Below, piece by piece: positions 8,164 through 17,189 of a stretch of 64,000 bases of DNA (its first letter is position 1; each line of letters opens with the position of its first letter). The notes under the pieces are model-generated. The model was not told the DNA's origin, searched no databases, and worked only from the letters and a program-made list of their open reading frames with translations. Source of the DNA: G965240365 sp965240365 (lineage in GTDB: Bacteria > Pseudomonadota > Gammaproteobacteria > Eutrophobiales > Eutrophobiaceae); the NCBI GenBank assembly GCA_965240365.1, contig OZ251218.1:2852001-2916000 (forward strand). Reading direction: 5' to 3'. The position numbers and the translations under genes are program-made.

Positions 8164-8928
8164 TCAGTGTTCCAGGATCTGGCTCAGGAACAGTTGCAGG
8201 CGGTCGGTCCGCGGGTTTTTGAAGATGTTGTCGGGCGTGTCCTGCTCGACGATTTCGCCCGCGTCCATGAAGATCACGCGGTCGGCTACTTTTCTGGCAA
8301 AGCCCATTTCATGGGTCACGCAGAGCATGGTCATCCCTTCGCCGGCCAACTCGACCATCACGTCCAGGACTTCCTTGATCATCTCCGGGTCCAGCGCCGA
8401 GGTCGGCTCGTCAAACAGCATGATCTCGGGGCTCATGCAGAGTGAACGGGCGATGGCCACGCGCTGTTGCTGCCCGCCGGATAACTGGCCCGGAAACTTG
8501 TGCGCCTGATCCGGGATTTTTACCCGCTCCAGATATTGCATGGCGCGGGCTTCCGCCTCTTGCTTCGGTTTTTTCTGCACCCAGATCGGCCCCAGCGTCA
8601 GGTTTTCCAGGATGGTCAGATGCGGAAACAGGTTAAAGTGCTGGAACACCATGCCCACTTCACGGCGGATGGCCTCAATATTTTTTACGTCTTCAATCAT
8701 CTCGACGCCGTTCACGGTCAGCGAGCCCTGCTGGAATTCTTCCAGCCGGTTGATGCAGCGGATCATGGTGGATTTGCCCGAACCGGAGGGGCCGCAGATC
8801 ACAATGCGTTCGCCCTTTCTCACGTTCAGGTTGATGTCTTTCAGCACATGGAAGTCGCCATACCATTTGTTCATGGCCTTGATTCGGATGATGCTGTCCT
8901 CATCCGCGTTGGCTTGTCCGTTGTCCAT
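8164..8928 (-). CDS. aapP: General L-amino-acid ABC transporter, ATP-binding subunit
   Basis: Cytoplasmic ATPase that drives polar amino-acid import with AapQ and AapM. The protein (about 254 residues) shows Walker A GPSGSGKSTMIRC, signature LSGGQQQRVAIARSL, Walker B IMLFDEPTSALDPE and the switch His in VTHEMGFAR, all of the GlnQ/AapP type. ATG 8928 is chosen; a TTG at 8943 overlapping the aapM stop is an alternative that would couple translation. It is last in the minus-strand order aapJ-aapQ-aapM-aapP. Confidence 0.94.
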   Translation of the reverse strand: MDNGQANADEDSIIRIKAMNKWYGDFHVLKDINLNVRKGERIVICGPSGSGKSTMIRCINRLEEFQQGSLTVNGVEMIEDVKNIEAIRREVGMVFQHFNLFPHLTILENLTLGPIWVQKKPKQEAEARAMQYLERVKIPDQAHKFPGQLSGGQQQRVAIARSLCMSPEIMLFDEPTSALDPEMIKEVLDVMVELAGEGMTMLCVTHEMGFARKVADRVIFMDAGEIVEQDTPDNIFKNPRTDRLQLFLSQILEH

Positions 8929-8939
8929 CCGAGGCCCTG

Positions 8940-10055
8940 TCAATGTTGCCGGCCGGTGTCGAGTTTGCGCTCGATGGAGGCGCTGAGCAGGGACATGCCG
9001 AAGCAGCAGAGCCAGAACACCAGCCCCACGAACAGGTAGCCTTCCGGGGCATGGCCGCCGAGCCAGTTGGAGTTGGACAGCGCGGCCTGGGTGGTATTCA
9101 AGGCTTCAAAGACGCCGATGATCAGCAGGAAGGTGGTGTTCTTGAACAGCATGACGAAGGTCGCCAGGATGTTTGGCATCGAGATCTTGATGACCTGCGG
9201 CAGGATAACCAGCAGGATTTTCTGCCAGTAGCCGAGGCCAAGCGCGTCCGCGGCCTCAAACTGGCCCCTGGACAGGCCCTGAAAACCGCCGCGAAAGACC
9301 TCGGCCATGTAGCCGGACATGAACAGCGTCAGCACGATCCAGACCCGCAGCAATTTATCAACATTGGTGCCCTCGGGGAAGAACAGCGGCAGCATGACCG
9401 AGCCCATAAAAAACAGGGCCAGCACCGGCACGCCGCGGAAAAACTCAATGAGGATCACGCAGACGCTGCGGATAAACGGCATCCCGGAGCGGCGCCCGAG
9501 CGCCCACAGCAGACTCAGCGGGAAGGCGACAATAATACTGGCGGCGGCCAGCAGCACGTTCAGCGAGAAACCGCCCCAGTAATCGCTTGCAACGGGGGTC
9601 AGGCCCAGCCACGCGCCGTCCAGGATCAGGATGCTGATAAAGGGCAGCAGCACAAACAGCGGCATCGCCACCTGGTTGCGCCGGCGCCCGGGCAGCAGAT
9701 AGGAGCAGGCGATCACCGCCGCCAGCGCCAGCAGGCACAGATTGACGCGCCATAATTCTTCGGCCGGGTAGCTGCCATAAAAGAATTGCTTCGCCCAGGC
9801 AAACACAAACACCCAGCAGGCCCCGTCTTTGGCGCAGTCGGCCTGGGTGGTCCCCTGCCAGTTGGCGGACAGGAACAGCCAGTCCAGCAGGGGCGGGACG
9901 GCCAGATAAAGCAGGCCCAGGATCAACAGGGTCGCCAGCGCGTTGCCGGCGCTGGAGAAAAAGTTTTGTCGCAGCCAGCGCAGCGGGCCTTTTTGCTCGG
10001 GCGGCGGTGGCAGGTTCGGCCGGGGCTTGAAGGTTTGCATGGGGGCGCCCTTCAT
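8940..10055 (-). CDS. aapM: General L-amino-acid ABC transporter, permease AapM
   Basis: Inner-membrane permease of 371 residues, longer than simple GlnP-type permeases, as is typical of AapM. It has an N-terminal proline-rich cytoplasmic segment and a first hydrophobic helix around residues 38-58. The long periplasmic/linker region includes paired Cys (DCAKDGACW). The C-terminal BPD_transp_1 domain contains the EAA loop EAADALGLGYWQKILLVILP that contacts AapP. The start ATG overlaps the aapQ stop (ATGA), pointing to translational coupling. Confidence 0.93.
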   Translation of the reverse strand: MKGAPMQTFKPRPNLPPPPEQKGPLRWLRQNFFSSAGNALATLLILGLLYLAVPPLLDWLFLSANWQGTTQADCAKDGACWVFVFAWAKQFFYGSYPAEELWRVNLCLLALAAVIACSYLLPGRRRNQVAMPLFVLLPFISILILDGAWLGLTPVASDYWGGFSLNVLLAAASIIVAFPLSLLWALGRRSGMPFIRSVCVILIEFFRGVPVLALFFMGSVMLPLFFPEGTNVDKLLRVWIVLTLFMSGYMAEVFRGGFQGLSRGQFEAADALGLGYWQKILLVILPQVIKISMPNILATFVMLFKNTTFLLIIGVFEALNTTQAALSNSNWLGGHAPEGYLFVGLVFWLCCFGMSLLSASIERKLDTGRQH

Positions 10056-11233
10056 CTTTCCCGCAGCGCCACGCCGCGGTTAAAGCAGTTCATGCCAAAG
10101 GAGATGGCCATGTTCACGGCAAAATAAACGGCCATGGTCATAAACACGATCTCTATAGCCTGTCCGGTCTGGTTCAGGGTGGTGCCCACAAAGACCGTGA
10201 ACAGGTCGGGATAGCCGATGGCCGTGGCCAGTGTCGAGTTTTTAACCAGGCTTTGATATTCGCTGTTCAGGAGCGGCGCAATCACGCGCATGGCCTGGGG
10301 CACGATGATTAGGCGCATGACAGGGCCTTCCTTGAGGCCGAGGCTGCGGGCCGCTTCGGTCTGGCCGCGCGGCACGGCCTGAATGCCGGCCCGCACGGCC
10401 TCGGCGATAAAGGCCCCCGTGTAGATGGATAATGCCAGCGCCAGCGCCATCAGTTCCGGTATCACGCTGATGCCGCCGCGGTAGCTGAAGCCCTTGAGCG
10501 CGGGCAATTCCCAACTGAAGGGGAAGCCCGTGACGATCAGGGCCACGAGCGGCAGGCCGAATAAGATAAGCAGGCCGCGCGTCAATACGGGGTCGTGTTG
10601 ACCGGTGCGTTCCTGCCGGCGCCTGGCCCGGCGCTTTAGAAAAAATACGGCGGCGATGGCAATGATAAGCGCGGCATAGACCAGCACGGCGCCGCTCTCC
10701 GGTATCAGCCTGGGCAGATACAGGCCGCGGATATTCAGGAAGATCGCCTCGCCGATGCTCAGGCTTTGCCGCGCGCCCGGCAGGGTGGCCAGCACCGCGA
10801 AGTACCAGAAAAAGATTTGCAGTAGCAGGGGAATATTACGGAAGGTTTCCACATAAATCCGCGCGATCTTGCGGATCAGCAGGTTGCGGGAAAAATGGGC
10901 AATGCCGATCACAAAGCCGAACACGGTCGCCAGCAGGATGCCGATGGCTGAGACCAGGATCGTATTCAACAGCCCCACGATGAAGGTGCGCCCGTAGCTA
11001 TGGGTCGCATCGTAGGGAATCAGCGACATCAATATGTCGAAGCCGGCGGTGGTAAACAGAAAGTCATAGCCGCTCTTGATCCCGCGCGCTTCCAGGTTGG
11101 CCAGGGTGTTGCTGATGATGGCGTAAAAGAAATAGCCGAGCCCGAGCAGCAACAGGGTCTGATAGATGAGCGAGCGGTTGCGGGGGTTGTTGAAAAAAGA
11201 GGGGGAAGATTTGAGCCGGGCTGTTGGCGGCAT
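10052..11233 (-). CDS. aapQ: General L-amino-acid ABC transporter, permease AapQ
   Basis: Permease of 393 residues that pairs with AapM. Visible features are a first helix (LLLGLGYFFYAII), the family's long extra domain between the first and later helices, and the EAA loop EAARSLGLKEGPVMRLIIVP. NSTLATAIGYPDLF, typical of AapQ, is near the C-terminus. Its ATG at 11233 is preceded by a gap of 78 bases from aapJ containing a perfect hairpin. It probably shares the aapJ transcript at reduced level. Confidence 0.93.
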   Translation of the reverse strand: MPPTARLKSSPSFFNNPRNRSLIYQTLLLLGLGYFFYAIISNTLANLEARGIKSGYDFLFTTAGFDILMSLIPYDATHSYGRTFIVGLLNTILVSAIGILLATVFGFVIGIAHFSRNLLIRKIARIYVETFRNIPLLLQIFFWYFAVLATLPGARQSLSIGEAIFLNIRGLYLPRLIPESGAVLVYAALIIAIAAVFFLKRRARRRQERTGQHDPVLTRGLLILFGLPLVALIVTGFPFSWELPALKGFSYRGGISVIPELMALALALSIYTGAFIAEAVRAGIQAVPRGQTEAARSLGLKEGPVMRLIIVPQAMRVIAPLLNSEYQSLVKNSTLATAIGYPDLFTVFVGTTLNQTGQAIEIVFMTMAVYFAVNMAISFGMNCFNRGVALRER

Positions 11234-11278
11234 GGTCGGGCGTTTATTTGATCACGGAGATTCGGGCCGGAAAACACG

Positions 11279-11301
11279 GAGGGGCGTCAATGACGCCCCT
11301 C
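11279..11301 (-). terminator. Hairpin between aapJ and aapQ
   Basis: Perfect 10-bp inverted repeat GAGGGGCGTC-AAT-GACGCCCCTC, ten bases after the aapJ stop. No T-run follows, so partial termination or 3' protection of the aapJ message is more likely than full termination. This is a common way to make binding protein in excess over the membrane subunits. Confidence 0.5.
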
Positions 11302-11311
11302 TATAATTTGC

Positions 11312-12337
11312 TCAGCGCACCGGCGAAGAATACATGATGCCGCCTTCATTCCACTGCGCGTTCAGGCCGCGCGCGATCTTGAGCGGCGAGCCTTGGCCCA
11401 CGTTGCGCTCGAAGCTCTCGGCGTAATTGCCGACCTGCTGAACGATGTTGTAGGCCCACTCGGCCGAGAGGCCGAGCTTCTTGCCGGCGTCGCCCTCGGA
11501 CCCCATCAGCCGTTTCTGGGCCGGGCCGCCCCCGGCTTTGGCCTGGTCAACCGAAGCGCTGTCGATGCCGAGGAATTCGGCCTCGATCATGGCCAGCAGC
11601 GACCAGCGCACGATGTTGAACCAGGCGTCATCGCCCTGCCGCACCACCGGCCCCAGCGGTTCCTTGGAGATCACTTCCGGCAGGACAATGGCCCCTTCCG
11701 GGTTCTTGAGGCCGATACGCAGCGCGTACAACTGGGATTGATCCGAGGTCAGCACGTCACAACGGCCGCTGTCAAAACCGCCGCGGGTCTGATCAGAGGT
11801 GTCAAAGGTGATGGCCTCGTAACTCATGCCGTTGGCGCGGAAGTAGTCGGCCAGATTCAATTCGCTGGTGGTGCCCGCCTGGATGCAGACCGCGGCGCCG
11901 TCCAGTTCCAGCGCGCTGGCAACGCCCAGCTTGCGCGAGACCATGAAGCCCTGGCCGTCATAATAGTTGACGCCGGCGAAGTTAAGCCCGAGCGAGGTGT
12001 CGCGGGTATGGGTCCAGGTCGTGTTGCGGGAAAGCATATCAATTTCCCCGGACTGCAAGGCGGTGAAGCGCTCCTTGGCCGTCAGCGGTTTGTACTGCAC
12101 CTTGCCGGCGTCCCCAAAAACGGCGGCGGCAACGGCGCGACAGACATCGACATCCAGACCGCTCCACTTCCCGTTCTCGTCTTTCTGTGAAAAGCCGGCC
12201 AGGCCGGTGCTCACGCCACAGGAAAGCATGCCGCGTTCCCGCACATCTTCCAGCGTGCCCGCCCGGGCGGCGAATGACAGGCCCAGGATCAGGCCCGCGC
12301 TAATGATTGAACTCAGTTTTATCAGCTTGTGTTTCAT
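11312..12337 (-). CDS. aapJ: General L-amino-acid ABC transporter, periplasmic binding protein
   Basis: Periplasmic solute receptor of about 341 residues. ATG 12337 follows a GGAGG site with seven bases of spacing and gives a Sec signal (hydrophobic IISAGLILGLSFAARA). The mature protein has the family-3 binding-protein signature GFSQKDENGKWSGLDVDVCR and the AapJ-typical SRNTTWTHTRD and WFNIVRWSLLAMIEAE blocks. It is first in the aapJQMP operon and divergent from urtA, across a gap carrying NtrC-like sites. Confidence 0.95.
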   Translation of the reverse strand: MKHKLIKLSSIISAGLILGLSFAARAGTLEDVRERGMLSCGVSTGLAGFSQKDENGKWSGLDVDVCRAVAAAVFGDAGKVQYKPLTAKERFTALQSGEIDMLSRNTTWTHTRDTSLGLNFAGVNYYDGQGFMVSRKLGVASALELDGAAVCIQAGTTSELNLADYFRANGMSYEAITFDTSDQTRGGFDSGRCDVLTSDQSQLYALRIGLKNPEGAIVLPEVISKEPLGPVVRQGDDAWFNIVRWSLLAMIEAEFLGIDSASVDQAKAGGGPAQKRLMGSEGDAGKKLGLSAEWAYNIVQQVGNYAESFERNVGQGSPLKIARGLNAQWNEGGIMYSSPVR

Positions 12338-12565
12338 TTTATCGTCCTCCAATAAAGTTTGGCCTGTATGCCTGGAAAAACACGGCCGCTATCGGCAGCC
12401 AGTGTGTATTTAGCAGCCGGTGTGTATTTAGATTAGCAGAATATATACCAATGCAAAGGTTCCGGCGACAAAACCGCGCGCTGTCTATGTTCGCCGGCCC
12501 GCGCCAGGCGCGCGCTTTGGTAAATACCCGATTTTCCGGCGGTCTGCCCCGGATTATACCTTTAG

Positions 12566-12582
12566 CGCACCAATAAAGTGCG
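12566..12582 (+). promoter_or_regulatory. NtrC-like binding site 1 (weaker)
   Basis: CGCACC-N5-AGTGCG against the consensus TGCACC-N5-GGTGCA: imperfect half-sites with correct spacing. It lies one and a half helical turns from site 2 and about 165 bases before the -24 element of the urt promoter, normal for paired NtrC enhancers. Confidence 0.5.
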
Positions 12583-12586
12583 TCAA

Positions 12587-12603
12587 TTCACCCGATTGGT
12601 GCA
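12587..12603 (+). promoter_or_regulatory. NtrC-like binding site 2 (strong)
   Basis: TTCACC-N5-GGTGCA matches the NtrC consensus TGCACC-N5-GGTGCA at 11 of 12 defined positions. It lies about 130 bases upstream of the sigma-54 -24 element and in the middle of the aapJ/urtA divergent region, so it could act on both promoters. Confidence 0.65.
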
Positions 12604-12732
12604 AAACCGGGCGGAATCAAGCGGTTTTTCAGTATTTTCTCAGGCCTGAAAAGAGGCCCGCTAAGGTTTCAAAACCCGGCGCAGTGTCGGCGAGGCCCGG
12701 AGCGGCGGTGAACTGCGCCATTTGAGGGCAAA

Positions 12733-12749
12733 AGGCACGCTTTTTGCTC
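12733..12749 (+). promoter_or_regulatory. Sigma-54 (RpoN) promoter for the urt operon
   Basis: GGCACG-N4-TTTGC with GG at 12734-12735 and GC at 12746-12747, the invariant ten-base spacing of -24/-12 promoters. The only clear departure from TGGCACG-N4-TTGC is A before GG. The predicted start near 12759 leaves a leader of about 60 bases before urtA. Together with the NtrC-like sites it indicates induction under nitrogen limitation. Confidence 0.75.
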
Positions 12750-12818
12750 CGGCATGAGGCTGTGACAAGACGGCGTTGCAACGCCAAACGGATACATCAA
12801 CCTTCAGGAGTAAAGTTA

Positions 12819-14114
12819 ATGAAACGCATAAATAAAGGCTATCTGCTGCTCGCGGCTTTGTTTTTTAATCTGAGTCTGAGCGCCGTGGCGGTCAACGCGG
12901 AAGAGACCATCAAGGTCGGCGTCCTGCATTCCCTGTCCGGCACAATGGCGATCAGCGAGACCACCTTGAAAGACACCGTCTTGATGATGATCGAGGAGCA
13001 GAATAAAAAGGGCGGCGTGCTGGGCAGGAAACTGGAAGCGGTGGTCGTGGACCCGGCCTCCAACTGGCCGTTGTTTGCCGAAAAGGCCAGGGAATTGATC
13101 CAGAAACACAAGGTTGCCGTGGTGTTCGGTTGCTGGACATCGGTTTCCCGCAAATCGGTCCTGCCGGTGTTTGAAGAACTGGACAGCTTGCTGTTTTACC
13201 CGGTGCAGTATGAAGGCGAAGAATCCTCAAAAAATGTCTTCTACACGGGCGCGGCGCCAAACCAGCAGGCCATCCCCGCGGTGGATTACCTGATGGATGA
13301 AGTCGGCGCGCAACGCTGGGTGCTGGCCGGCACGGACTATGTCTATCCACGCACCACCAACAAGATCCTGGAGGCCTATCTCAAGGCCAAAGGTTTTAAG
13401 GACGAAGATATTATTATCAACTACACCCCGTTCGGCCATTCCGACTGGCAGAGTATCGTGGCCGACATCAAGAAATTCGGCTCGGCCGGCAAAAAGACGG
13501 CCGTTGTTTCCACCATTAACGGCGACGCCAACGTGCCTTTCTACAAGGAACTCGCCAACCAGGGCGTCTCGGCCGAGGATATCCCGGTCGTGGCCTTTTC
13601 GGTCGGCGAGGAAGAATTGTCCGGTATTGACACCCGGCCCTTGGTGGGTCACCTGGCCGCGTGGAACTATTTTATGAGCTATGACGCCCCGGAAAACGAT
13701 GAGTTTATTGATAACTGGCTGGCGTTCATCAAGGACGAAGATCGTGTCACCAATGACCCGATGGAGGCCACTTATATCGGCTTCAATATGTGGGTCAAGG
13801 CCGTGGCCAAGGCCGGGACTACCGACCCGGCCCGGGTCGGCGAGGCGATGATCGGCGTCACCACCCCCAACCTGACCGGTGGCACGGCCGTCATGTATCC
13901 GAATCACCATTTGTCCAAGCCGGTCCTGATCGGCGAGATCCAGGCGGACGGTCAGTTCGATATTGTCTGGTCAACGCCCGACACCGTGATTGGCGACGCC
14001 TGGTCCGATTTTCTGCCGGACAGCAAGCCGCTGCTCGCCGACTGGCTGCCGCCCGTCAGTTGTGGTAACTTCAATATTAAAACGGGCAGGTGTTCGGGGC
14101 AGAATTATGAGTGA
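12819..14114 (+). CDS. urtA: Urea ABC transporter, periplasmic binding protein
   Basis: Urea-binding lipid-free receptor of 431 residues of the Leu/Ile/Val-binding (type I) fold. ATG 12819 follows AGGAG by eight bases and gives a signal peptide (GYLLLAALFFNLSLSAVAVNA). Mature UrtA signatures are KVGVLHSLSGTMAISE, VFGCWTSVSRKSVLPVFE, LLFYPVQYEGEESS and FGHSDWQSIVADIKKF. It starts the five-gene urt operon and is read from a sigma-54 promoter. The imported urea would feed the urease encoded at the left edge. Confidence 0.97.
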   Translation: MKRINKGYLLLAALFFNLSLSAVAVNAEETIKVGVLHSLSGTMAISETTLKDTVLMMIEEQNKKGGVLGRKLEAVVVDPASNWPLFAEKARELIQKHKVAVVFGCWTSVSRKSVLPVFEELDSLLFYPVQYEGEESSKNVFYTGAAPNQQAIPAVDYLMDEVGAQRWVLAGTDYVYPRTTNKILEAYLKAKGFKDEDIIINYTPFGHSDWQSIVADIKKFGSAGKKTAVVSTINGDANVPFYKELANQGVSAEDIPVVAFSVGEEELSGIDTRPLVGHLAAWNYFMSYDAPENDEFIDNWLAFIKDEDRVTNDPMEATYIGFNMWVKAVAKAGTTDPARVGEAMIGVTTPNLTGGTAVMYPNHHLSKPVLIGEIQADGQFDIVWSTPDTVIGDAWSDFLPDSKPLLADWLPPVSCGNFNIKTGRCSGQNYE

Positions 14115-14187
14115 GTTCGTGGCTGTTAATGGATAATTGACAATGGGTAATGGATAAGGTTAACAAGCCGTCTCTACTCTCCTCGTT

Positions 14188-14333
14188 GTCATTCCCGCCT
14201 GGCGGGAATGTATGACATAAACCACTGGATTCCGGCCTTCGCCGGAATGACGACGGAGGCGTTGTTCAGGCATTCCCGCTACCCTGCTCACTCTTGCATG
14301 CCTGTGGCAGGCAGGCGAAAGCCGGAATCCAGG
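14188..14333. repeat. REP-like family A element between urtA and urtB
   Basis: Full element at 14188-14251, then a trailing half-palindrome at 14309-14333 (GCAGGCGAAAGCCGGAATCC). Just before it (about 14129-14158) is the AT-rich motif AATGGATAATTGACAATGGG, also present after urtE at 18735-18770. The element splits urtA from urtB and may again lower downstream expression. Confidence 0.85.
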
Positions 14334-14441
14334 GAGGTAGCGCCGGGATATTAAATGAATCCCGGCGCTATCTGCTTTTACCAGACCAACCAGAATAACG
14401 CCCCGTTGTCGTTCCACATATTCATCCACATTCACGCAACT

Positions 14442-16097
14442 ATGCGCATCATCAAACCGGCTTTAATCATCGTGCTACTGGCATTGCTGTCGGCGGCGCG
14501 GGCGGAGGCGGATAACCTTGCCGGTAGCCCGGCCGATACTGGGGCCGAGACCCTGGAAATGATCCTGCCGGATTTGCTGGAACGTGATTTTAACACCAGG
14601 GCCGACGCCATCAGGCGGCTGGCGCAATCCGCCGATGGGCGCGTGACGGGCATTTTGTCCAGCCTTTTGAACGGCGCGCTTTATTATCGCAAACGTGATA
14701 AACGCATCGTGCATGCCACCCAGGCCGCTAATATTTATGAATTGCGCGATGCGCTGAGCAATGAAAACCTGACGCCGGAAAAGAAGCGCAGGATCAAAAA
14801 GATCAGCATCAATAACGCCCTGCGGGGTCAATTACGAACCGCGCTGGCCACCCGCAGCCTGCTCAACGAAGACCCGGCGCAGCGTTTAAGCGCCATCGAA
14901 AACATACTCAAGGACATCGACCCCGCAACGGAACCGCTCCTGCGCGAGGCATTGGCAAAAGAAACCAGCGCCAGGGTCCGCGCCGGGCTGGAAACGGCCA
15001 TCGCCCTGCTTGAGATCGATCACGGCGACGCCCGGACGCGGGTGGCCGCGATCCGGCGCTTGCAGGGTAATCTGCATCAGCAGGCGCGTAACCGTCTGCG
15101 CCAGACGCTGGAGCGGGGTGCCGGGGGCGATTATATTGAAACGGATAAAGCCGTGGTTGTTGCGGCCAGGCAGGTCTTGCAGGGCATTGAGTCAAAACTG
15201 GAATTTTATGACTTCGTGCAGACGCTCTTCTTCGGGCTCGGCCTGGGTTCGGTGCTGGCGCTGGCCGCGATCGGCCTGGCGATTACCTTCGGGGTCATGG
15301 GCGTCATCAATATGGCGCATGGCGAACTCATCATGCTGGGCGCTTATACGACCTATGTGGTGCAGCTTTTACTGCCGAACCATATCGACTATTCCCTGTT
15401 TGTCGCCTTGCCGATTGCGTTCATGGTGTCCGGCCTGGTGGGCGTCGCGATCCAGCAGGGCGTGATCCGCTTTTTGCAGGGGCGGCCGCTGGAAACCCTG
15501 CTGGCGACCTTTGGCGTCAGCCTGATCCTGCAACAGGCCGTGCGCTCCATTTTTTCGCCGCTAAACCGCGCGGTCAGCACGCCCGCATGGATGAGCGGCA
15601 CGCTTGAGATCAACGCGGCCCTGTCATTGACCCTGAACCGCCTGTATATCATCGCCTTCACCCTGATCGTGCTGTTGCTGCTAATGGCCCTGCTGAATAG
15701 AACCGCGCTGGGGCTGCAAGTCCGCGCCGTGGCGCAAAACCGTAATATGGCGCGGGCGATGGGCGTCCGCAGCGGCCGCGTCGATGCGCTGACCTTTGGC
15801 CTCGGATCGGGTATCGCCGGGATTGCCGGGGTGGCATTGAGTCAGTTGACCAACGTCGGCCCGAATCTGGGGCAGGCCTATATTGTCGATTCATTCATGG
15901 TGGTGGTGTTCGGCGGGGTCGGCAATCTCTGGGGGACCTTTCTGGCCGGCGAGTTGCTCGGCATCATCAATAAATTTCTGGAACCCCATACCGGCGCCAT
16001 ACTGGCCAAGATCCTGATCCTGATCTTCATTATTTTATTCATACAACGGCGGCCGCGCGGCCTGTTTCCGCCCAGGGGCCGGGCCGAGGAAGCCTGA
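14442..16097 (+). CDS. urtB: Urea ABC transporter, permease UrtB
   Basis: Inner-membrane permease of the LivH class, 551 residues. As in other proteobacterial UrtB it has a cleavable or anchoring N-terminal hydrophobic segment (ALIIVLLALLSAARA). A periplasmic helical domain of about 200 residues of HEAT-like character follows (TRADAIRRLAQS, EDPAQRLSAIENILKDID). The membrane domain starts near residue 255 (ITFGVMGVINMAHGELIMLG). ATG 14442 is preferred to the upstream ATG at 14355, which lies just after a repeat and has no signal peptide. Confidence 0.94.
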   Translation: MRIIKPALIIVLLALLSAARAEADNLAGSPADTGAETLEMILPDLLERDFNTRADAIRRLAQSADGRVTGILSSLLNGALYYRKRDKRIVHATQAANIYELRDALSNENLTPEKKRRIKKISINNALRGQLRTALATRSLLNEDPAQRLSAIENILKDIDPATEPLLREALAKETSARVRAGLETAIALLEIDHGDARTRVAAIRRLQGNLHQQARNRLRQTLERGAGGDYIETDKAVVVAARQVLQGIESKLEFYDFVQTLFFGLGLGSVLALAAIGLAITFGVMGVINMAHGELIMLGAYTTYVVQLLLPNHIDYSLFVALPIAFMVSGLVGVAIQQGVIRFLQGRPLETLLATFGVSLILQQAVRSIFSPLNRAVSTPAWMSGTLEINAALSLTLNRLYIIAFTLIVLLLLMALLNRTALGLQVRAVAQNRNMARAMGVRSGRVDALTFGLGSGIAGIAGVALSQLTNVGPNLGQAYIVDSFMVVVFGGVGNLWGTFLAGELLGIINKFLEPHTGAILAKILILIFIILFIQRRPRGLFPPRGRAEEA

Positions 16098-16100
16098 TCG

Positions 16101-17189
16101 ATGCTGTTCGCGAGGCTTTGGCAAAAAGACGCCGGCGGCGTGACCCTGATCGGGGCGCTGGCGCTGCTCTCTGTGCTCATTCCCGCCGCCAACCTCCTGA
16201 TCCCGGAATCATCCGCCTTCCACCTGTCGATCTATACCGTCACCCTGCTGGGCAAGTATCTCTGTTATGCCTTGCTGGCGCTGGCCATTGATCTGGTCTG
16301 GGGCTATTGCGGAATTTTAAGCCTGGGGCACGGCGCCTTCTTTGCCCTGGGCGGTTATGCGATGGGCATGTATCTGATGCGCCAGATCGGGGAACGCGGC
16401 GTTTACGGCCACCCCGAATTGCCGGACTTTATGGTGTTTCTGAACTGGTCGGAATTGCCTTGGTACTGGCTGGGCTTTGATATGTTCTGGTTTGCGCTGC
16501 TGATGGTGGTGTTTGCCCCCGGTCTGCTGGCCTTTGTGTTTGGCTGGCTGGCCTTTCGCTCCCGCGTCACCGGCGTGTATCTCTCCATTATGACCCAGGC
16601 CCTGACGTATGCCCTGATGCTGGCCTTCTTTATGAACGAACTGGGCTTCGGCGGCAATAACGGCCTGACCGATTTCAAGGACCTGCTCGGTTTTGACCTG
16701 CAAGCCGATGGCGTGCGGGTCGCCTTGTTTGTCTTGTCCGCGCTCATGCTGGCGCTGGCCTATCTGGCCTGTCGGGCGATTGTGAATTCCAAACTGGGCC
16801 TGGTGCTGGTGGCCATCCGCGATGCCGAAACGCGGGCGCGTTTTATCGGTTACCGGGTCGAGCGGTTTAAACTGTGGGTGTTTGTCTTCTCGGCGGCGCT
16901 GGCCGGCATCGCCGGGGCCCTCTATGTGCCGCAGGTCGGCATCATCAATCCCGGTGAATTTGCGCCGCTGAACTCGATCGAGTCGGTCATCTGGGTCGCC
17001 GTCGGGGGGCGCGGCAGTTTATATGGCGCGGCTTTGGGCGCGGTGCTGGTGAATTATGCCAAGACCTGGTTCACCGGCGCCTTCCCCGAGGTCTGGCTGT
17101 TCGCCCTCGGCGCGCTGTTTGTGCTGGTGACCCTGTTTCTGCCCAAAGGCATCGTCGGGCTTTTGCGCCGGCGCAATAAACGCGCTTGA
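16101..17189 (+). CDS. urtC: Urea ABC transporter, permease UrtC
   Basis: LivM-type permease of 362 residues that pairs with UrtB. It contains DLVWGYCGILSLGHGAFFALG, shared by branched-chain/urea permeases (quoted in part: GYCGILSLGHGAFFALGGYA), plus a late VAVGGRGSLYGAALGA motif and about ten membrane segments. It begins 3 bases after urtB and ends overlapping the urtD start, consistent with a tight operon. Confidence 0.95.
   Translation: MLFARLWQKDAGGVTLIGALALLSVLIPAANLLIPESSAFHLSIYTVTLLGKYLCYALLALAIDLVWGYCGILSLGHGAFFALGGYAMGMYLMRQIGERGVYGHPELPDFMVFLNWSELPWYWLGFDMFWFALLMVVFAPGLLAFVFGWLAFRSRVTGVYLSIMTQALTYALMLAFFMNELGFGGNNGLTDFKDLLGFDLQADGVRVALFVLSALMLALAYLACRAIVNSKLGLVLVAIRDAETRARFIGYRVERFKLWVFVFSAALAGIAGALYVPQVGIINPGEFAPLNSIESVIWVAVGGRGSLYGAALGAVLVNYAKTWFTGAFPEVWLFALGALFVLVTLFLPKGIVGLLRRRNKRA

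Noticed and set aside
7476..8509. Open frames giving peptides such as HWIPAFAGMT and similar, here and at 18.8-20.6 kb, 27.8-28.1 kb and 31.1-32.0 kb
   Set aside because: They are translations of the palindromic repeats; they appear in several frames and strands and have no ribosome sites or conserved domain structure.
12744..12818. Longer urtA starting at 12744
   Set aside because: It would start inside the sigma-54 -12 element and put 25 residues before the signal peptide; ATG 12819 has a proper AGGAG.
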